From NCBI RefSeq assembly GCF_027912495.1, contig NZ_CP115463.1, positions 3,918,501 through 3,982,500 of the forward strand: a stretch of 64,000 nucleotides of DNA, read 5' to 3'. The notes below the pieces were generated by a model, which saw only the letters and a program-made list of their open reading frames with translations, was not told the origin of the DNA and did not search any database. The translations under genes and the position numbers were made by a program. This DNA comes from Caulobacter sp. NIBR1757 (GTDB lineage: Bacteria > Pseudomonadota > Alphaproteobacteria > Caulobacterales > Caulobacteraceae). Shown in pieces: positions 57,555 to 64,000 of this stretch (position 1 is its first letter; every line of letters starts with the position of its first letter).

Positions 57555-58429
57555 CCGGCTAACCTGGAGGCCAACGCCTGCATAAGAGGGGCGGCAACAT
57601 CGGGCCGGGGCAGGCCTGAAACCTGTCCGTCCCCGACCTCAAGGAGCCACCACCGTCCGCCCGTATCGATGGCGAAGTCGGCGGACGCGAAGCGGCTGGG
57701 AATCTGGGCCGCCACCTGGGTGACGAGGTCTGGCGGCGGCGGTTCTCCAGAAGTCTCGTCACGCGGCCAGCACCCGACGACGACGCCGTCGAGGATGAAG
57801 GCCCGAAACTCGTGCGGCGGCCCGCCCCCCGGCGTCAGGGGCTGGTAGGCCTTGAACACCAGACCACCGACGAGACTGTCGTCCTGCAGTTCCCGGAAAC
57901 GCGAAACAACCCGGCCAACCTGATCCTTGTCGGAAGCGTCGGGGATAAAGCAGGCCTCGCGCCAATAGCCGGCCTGGCTTTTCACCCAGTCCTTGAGGAT
58001 CACCGGCCGATGACCGAATGCCTCCAAGGCAGCGGCGATGGCCGCCGGGTCATCCATATGCTCCCGCTCGACCCACCGGGTGTCCGGCATCCACGCCTTG
58101 AGAGCCTGATAGGAGCCCGGCGCGTGGTGGCAGGCGGCATAGGCTTCCGGATCGGTGATCAGGGTGAAGCCTCGGCTGGCCAGTTCATCGAACAGGGCCC
58201 GATAGGCCTCCAGGCGCAGCATCCATCCGCGATAGACGACGTCCCCCGGCTCTGTCGCCCGCATGGACCGGAGCGCTGCCCTGGCGTCGAGGCGCCGCTC
58301 CAGCACGTCGTGATCGAAGGTAAGGACGGTCAGGCCAGCCGCGCGAGCGGCCTCTGCGTCGATCGTGAACTCCGGGTCCACGCCTCGCTCCGTCAGGGGG
58401 TTGAGGCAAAAGATTGCGTACTTGGCCAT
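57551..58429 (-). CDS. ATP-grasp domain protein
   Basis: A 292-residue cytoplasmic protein. The central and C-terminal region reads PVILKDWVKSQAGYWREACF, LVGGLVFKAYQPL, HEFRAFILDG and WWLLEVGDGQVSGLP. It matches the ATP-grasp fold of DUF4343-type ligases often found next to defence or peptide-modification genes. The substrate is not known. The gene stands alone. Confidence 0.75.
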   Translation of the reverse strand: MAKYAIFCLNPLTERGVDPEFTIDAEAARAAGLTVLTFDHDVLERRLDARAALRSMRATEPGDVVYRGWMLRLEAYRALFDELASRGFTLITDPEAYAACHHAPGSYQALKAWMPDTRWVEREHMDDPAAIAAALEAFGHRPVILKDWVKSQAGYWREACFIPDASDKDQVGRVVSRFRELQDDSLVGGLVFKAYQPLTPGGGPPHEFRAFILDGVVVGCWPRDETSGEPPPPDLVTQVAAQIPSRFASADFAIDTGGRWWLLEVGDGQVSGLPRPDVAAPLMQALASRLAG

Positions 58430-58540
58430 TGTCCATGATCTCGCATTGCCGAAGCGCGACTACAAGCGCCGCGCCCACCGCTATCCACCCGCTCCCAAAC
58501 CCGCTAATGCTCGTCCTGAGCAAATCCGGATACGGAGCGG

Positions 58541-59815
58541 ATGGACGACGCCGGCCAGACATTGCGGGGCAGGATGATGGCCATGGGCCGGGCGGCGCGC
58601 GAGGGCGCGCGGGCCCTGCGGCTGGCGTCGGCTGAGCAGCGCACGGCCGCCATCGCCGCCATGGCCGCCGCCATCCGGGACGGCGCCGGCTCCATTCTCG
58701 CCGCCAACGCCCGGGATCTGACGGCCGCCAAGGCCGCCGGCATTTCGGGGCCGATGCTCGACCGCTTGCTGCTGGACGAGGGGCGGGTCGAGGACCTGGC
58801 CAGCGCCATCGAGACCGTCGCCGCCATTCCCGATCCGGTCGGGGCGGAGATCGCCCGCTGGACGCGGCCCAACGGCCTGGACATCGCCCGGGTGCGCACC
58901 CCCATCGGGGTCATCGCCATGATCTACGAGAGCCGGCCGAACGTCACCGCCGACGCGGCGGCCCTGTGCGTGCGGGCCGGCAACGCGGTGATCCTGCGCG
59001 GCGGCTCGGAGTGCATCACCTCCAACCTGGCCATCCATGCCTGTGTCGCCACCGGCCTGCGCGCCGCCGGCCTGCCCGAGAGCGCCGTGCAGATCGTGCG
59101 GACCACCGACCGCGACGCGGTGGGCGAGCTGCTGTCGGGCCTGGACCGCCAGGTCGACCTGATCATCCCGCGCGGCGGCAAGGGCCTGGTCGCCCGGGTG
59201 CAGGCCGAGGCGCGGGCCCCGGTGCTGGGGCATCTGGAAGGGCTCAACCATGTCTTCGTCCATGCGGCGGCCGACATCGCCAAGGCCGTCCGGATCGTCG
59301 TCAACGCCAAGCTGCGCCGGGTCAGCGTCTGCGGCTCGGCCGAGACCCTGCTGATCGACAAGGCCGCTGCGGAGCGCCTGCTGCCGCCCATAGCAGACGC
59401 CCTGATCAAGGAACGCTGCGAGCTGCGCGGCGACGCGGCGGCCCGGGCCATCGAGCCCTCGATGAAGCCGGCGACGACCGCCGACTGGACCACCGAATAC
59501 CTGGCCCCGATCCTCAGCATCGCCATCGTCGACGGGGTGGCCGGCGCCGCCCGCCACATCGCGGCCTACGGATCGGGCCATACCGACGCCATCGTCACCG
59601 AGGACGAGGCGGCGGCCGAGCAATTCATCGCCGAGGTCGACAGCGCCATCGTGCTGGTCAACGCCTCGACACAGTTCGCCGACGGGGGAGAGTTCGGCTT
59701 CGGGGCCGAGATCGGCATCGCCACGGACCGGCTACATGCCCGGGGACCGGTGGGCGCGGAACAACTGACGACATTCAAATATGTGGTTCGCGGGTCCGGC
59801 CAGACTCGTCCCTGA
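58541..59815 (+). CDS. proA: Glutamate-5-semialdehyde dehydrogenase (gamma-glutamyl phosphate reductase)
   Basis: A 424-residue protein of aldehyde-dehydrogenase fold. Family signatures: [41 protein letters not shown] and the catalytic cysteine in [15 protein letters not shown]. It reduces gamma-glutamyl phosphate to the semialdehyde with NADPH, the second step of proline synthesis. ATG 58541. The end overlaps the nadD frame by 35 bases, the usual alphaproteobacterial order. Confidence 0.95.
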   Translation: MDDAGQTLRGRMMAMGRAAREGARALRLASAEQRTAAIAAMAAAIRDGAGSILAANARDLTAAKAAGISGPMLDRLLLDEGRVEDLASAIETVAAIPDPVGAEIARWTRPNGLDIARVRTPIGVIAMIYESRPNVTADAAALCVRAGNAVILRGGSECITSNLAIHACVATGLRAAGLPESAVQIVRTTDRDAVGELLSGLDRQVDLIIPRGGKGLVARVQAEARAPVLGHLEGLNHVFVHAAADIAKAVRIVVNAKLRRVSVCGSAETLLIDKAAAERLLPPIADALIKERCELRGDAAARAIEPSMKPATTADWTTEYLAPILSIAIVDGVAGAARHIAAYGSGHTDAIVTEDEAAAEQFIAEVDSAIVLVNASTQFADGGEFGFGAEIGIATDRLHARGPVGAEQLTTFKYVVRGSGQTRP

Positions 59816-60437
59816 GGCCGGCCGCCCGGCCGCCCTCCGGACGGGTTTCGTCCTCAAGCCCGGAATGCGCGTGGGCCTCTACGGCGGCTCGTTCAATCCG
59901 GTGCATGAGGGTCACCTCCACGTCGCCCGCACGGCCATCACGCGGCTGAATCTCGACCGCGTCATCTGGCTGGTCTCGCCGCAGAACCCGCTGAAAAGTT
60001 CGAAGGACACCGCGCCGCTGAAGCAGCGGCTCGCCGATGTCACAAGGGCCATCGGCGACTCCCGGATGATCGTCAGCGACATCGAGACCCGGCTGGGCTC
60101 GCAATTCACCATCGACACCCTGCGCCTCCTGAAGGCCCGCTACCCGGGCGTCCATTTCGTCTGGATCATGGGCGCCGACAGCCTCAAGGACGTTCATCGC
60201 TGGCGGGGCTGGACCCAGCTGATGCGGGAGGTCCCGGTCGCCGTGGTCTCGCGGCCCTGGGCCTCGCTGAAGGCCCGGCTTTCGCCCGCCGCCCGCCGCT
60301 TCGCCCGTTATCGCCACCCGGCCCGCGAGGCGCCGTTGCTGGCCACCCTGAAGGCCCCGGCCTGGGTCTATCTGCGCGGACCGTTCAACTTCGCCTCCTC
60401 GACGGCCATGCGCGAGCGGATGCGGGCCAAGCCCTGA
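59781..60437 (+). CDS. nadD: Nicotinate-nucleotide adenylyltransferase
   Basis: A 218-residue nucleotidyltransferase with [18 protein letters not shown] (HxGH), [22 protein letters not shown] and the C-terminal [10 protein letters not shown] (SSTxxR). It adenylylates nicotinate mononucleotide in NAD synthesis. The start is uncertain: ATG 59781 (overlapping proA) or ATG 59865, just before the conserved core. rsfS, its usual partner, lies 3.3 kb downstream, separated here by two other genes. Confidence 0.92.
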   Translation: MWFAGPARLVPEAGRPAALRTGFVLKPGMRVGLYGGSFNPVHEGHLHVARTAITRLNLDRVIWLVSPQNPLKSSKDTAPLKQRLADVTRAIGDSRMIVSDIETRLGSQFTIDTLRLLKARYPGVHFVWIMGADSLKDVHRWRGWTQLMREVPVAVVSRPWASLKARLSPAARRFARYRHPAREAPLLATLKAPAWVYLRGPFNFASSTAMRERMRAKP

Positions 60438-60529
60438 GCAAAGCCTTGCGGGACGCCCATGGGTCCGGGCTATGCTGGTCCTCCGGGGGGCGGCGTCGGA
60501 TCGCTCCGCTGATTTGACGGAGTTTCGGC

Positions 60530-61074
60530 ATGGCCTGGCGTGCGCTGGCGATGACGGCGGTGGTGCTGGCGGCGACGCCGGCAATGGCGGCCGAACTGCC
60601 CCGGACCGGCAGGGCCGAGGTCTACTATTCGGTCACCGCCGAGCAGGTGGCCTCGGTGCTCCGCAAGGCCGGCTTCAAGACCAAGGTCGTGGCCGACGCG
60701 CACAAGGACGGCGAAAAGCCCAGCTGGACCATCCAGGCCGAGGACAACACCCCCTTCTACATGGGCGTCGATGTGCGGGCCTGTGACGCCGAGGGCCATC
60801 CCAAGGGCTGCCTGGGCCTGCGCTTCTTCGCCTCGATGGACCTTGAGACCAGCGACCTGGCCGTCGCCCGCCGCACGGCCGACCGCTACAACCGCGACTA
60901 CTACATCGGCAAGGCCTACGTCTCCGACGACGGCAAGTCGCTGTATTTCGAGAACTACCTTATGGTCGACGGCGGCGTCACCATGGACCACCTCGAAAAG
61001 AACCTGAGCAACTTCCTGTCCGGCTATGACTCGCTGGTGGACCTCTACGAGGTGCAGGACGCGGCGGTCGACGC

Positions 61075-61078
<4 letters not shown>
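60530..61078 (+). CDS. Exported YbjN-domain protein
   Basis: A 182-residue protein with a signal peptide (LAMTAVVLAATPAMAAE). The mature part shows the YbjN pattern: VTAEQVASVLRKAGFKTKVV, GCLGLRFFASMDLE and YFENYLMVDGGVTMDHLEKN. The family is linked to stress and motility regulation in enterobacteria; a periplasmic member has no known role. It is convergent with the hybrid kinase gene (stops overlap). Confidence 0.78.
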
Positions 61079-63603
<2,525 letters not shown>

Positions 63604-63768
63604 CAGACGCCTGTCCTAGCAGATCGAGTGTTTAGATTTGGTTTGACCGGAACGGGTGGCGGGCCTGGGTGCAACCCGATTTGGGTCGGGCGAATCACAA
63701 CGCCTGACGAACCCCGGAAAAGCTGCTATGGCTCTCTTTTGTAGCGAGAGACAACAAGGAGCACTCCG

Positions 63769-64000
63769 CTGAACCGCGAGTTGGCGCCCCAGGCGCAGGA
63801 AGCCGTTATCCCGGCCTCCAACGAGGAGCCCCGACAGGGCTCGCTCGAAGAGCTGATCCTGTCCAGGCTGGACGACGATAAGGCTCAAGAGATTGTCCTC
63901 ATCGACCTGAAGGGCAAAAGCCCGATGGCGGATTCCATGATCGTGGCGTCCGGCCGGTCGCATCGCCATGTCGGCGCGCTGGCCGACCATGTGCTGCGCA
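63769..64000 (+). CDS. rsfS: Ribosomal silencing factor RsfS (start only, cut by the window end)
   Basis: 77 codons are visible. The segment LEELILSRLDDDKAQEIVLI, DLKGKSPMADSMIVASGRSH, then RHVGALADHVLR is the RsfS/Iojap family N-terminal part. It binds ribosomal protein uL14 and blocks subunit joining in starvation. No ATG or GTG is in frame upstream. CTG 63769 has AAGGAG seven bases before it, while TTG 63781 is too far from it, so a CTG start is the better reading. Confidence 0.85.
   Translation, partial: MNRELAPQAQEAVIPASNEEPRQGSLEELILSRLDDDKAQEIVLIDLKGKSPMADSMIVASGRSHRHVGALADHVLR

Overview
The window reads as chromosomal DNA of a GC-rich alphaproteobacterium, most likely of the Caulobacterales (Caulobacter, Phenylobacterium or Brevundimonas type). 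The support is the codon bias, a GcrA-family regulator, the proA-nadD-rsfS gene order at the right end, and many GC-rich palindromic intergenic repeats. No rRNA, tRNA or CRISPR array was found, and no integrase is visible.

Layout. 1-4901: the N-terminal part of an RTX repeat protein, an L,D-transpeptidase lipoprotein, a REP-associated tyrosine transposase between two copies of its palindrome, and a nitroreductase. 4950-6779: an orphan phage terminase (terL copy 1) behind a 17-bp operator. 7071-10895: a three-gene cluster (TIR/TPR membrane protein, unknown protein, TPR/SLOG-like protein) that looks like signalling or defence. 10892-16675: a Crp/Fnr regulator and a surface-polysaccharide block (flippase, acyltransferase, methyltransferase, 2OG oxygenase), part of it AT-richer. 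16751-33041: a complete podovirus-like virion and lysis module on the minus strand. In transcription order it runs small protein, portal, Bbp19-like protein, scaffold, capsid, unknown virion protein, tail tubes A and B, GNAT-like internal protein, core proteins, lipoprotein, tail fibre/SGNH hydrolase, holin, endolysin, Rz/Rz1 spanins, small membrane protein. 33210-41687: inserted cargo, namely a hybrid kinase, palindromic repeats, microproteins, a Cys/His-rich protein, a TIR protein, unknown genes and DUF2200. 41684-45075: terL copy 2, a GcrA-like protein, a small HTH protein and a divergent S24-type repressor. 45111-64000: mostly housekeeping or metabolic genes (PiuC, GFA, M28 peptidase, GreB-like, alternative oxidase, thiolase, MarR, M19 and S33-type hydrolases, ATP-grasp, ProA, NadD, hybrid kinase, RsfS).

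How it may work together. Four copies of a 17-bp palindrome (CTGTAY-N5-RTACAG) lie at the repressor/HTH divergent promoter (two), before terL copy 1 (40 kb away) and before a two-gene operon of small proteins at 46.6 kb. Within the virion module, five copies of a ~31-bp element with a CCGCTT-CGAT-AAGCGG hairpin precede structural transcription units. Virion, packaging, lysis and a potentially self-cleaving repressor are all present, but no integration or replication gene is seen. The two terminases are nearly identical over ~470 residues and lie in inverted orientation. The best overall reading is a domesticated or defective podovirus-type prophage, possibly a gene-transfer-agent-like or bacteriocin-like particle, with a dispersed repressor regulon. 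That reading is inference. The genes and repeats themselves are seen directly.
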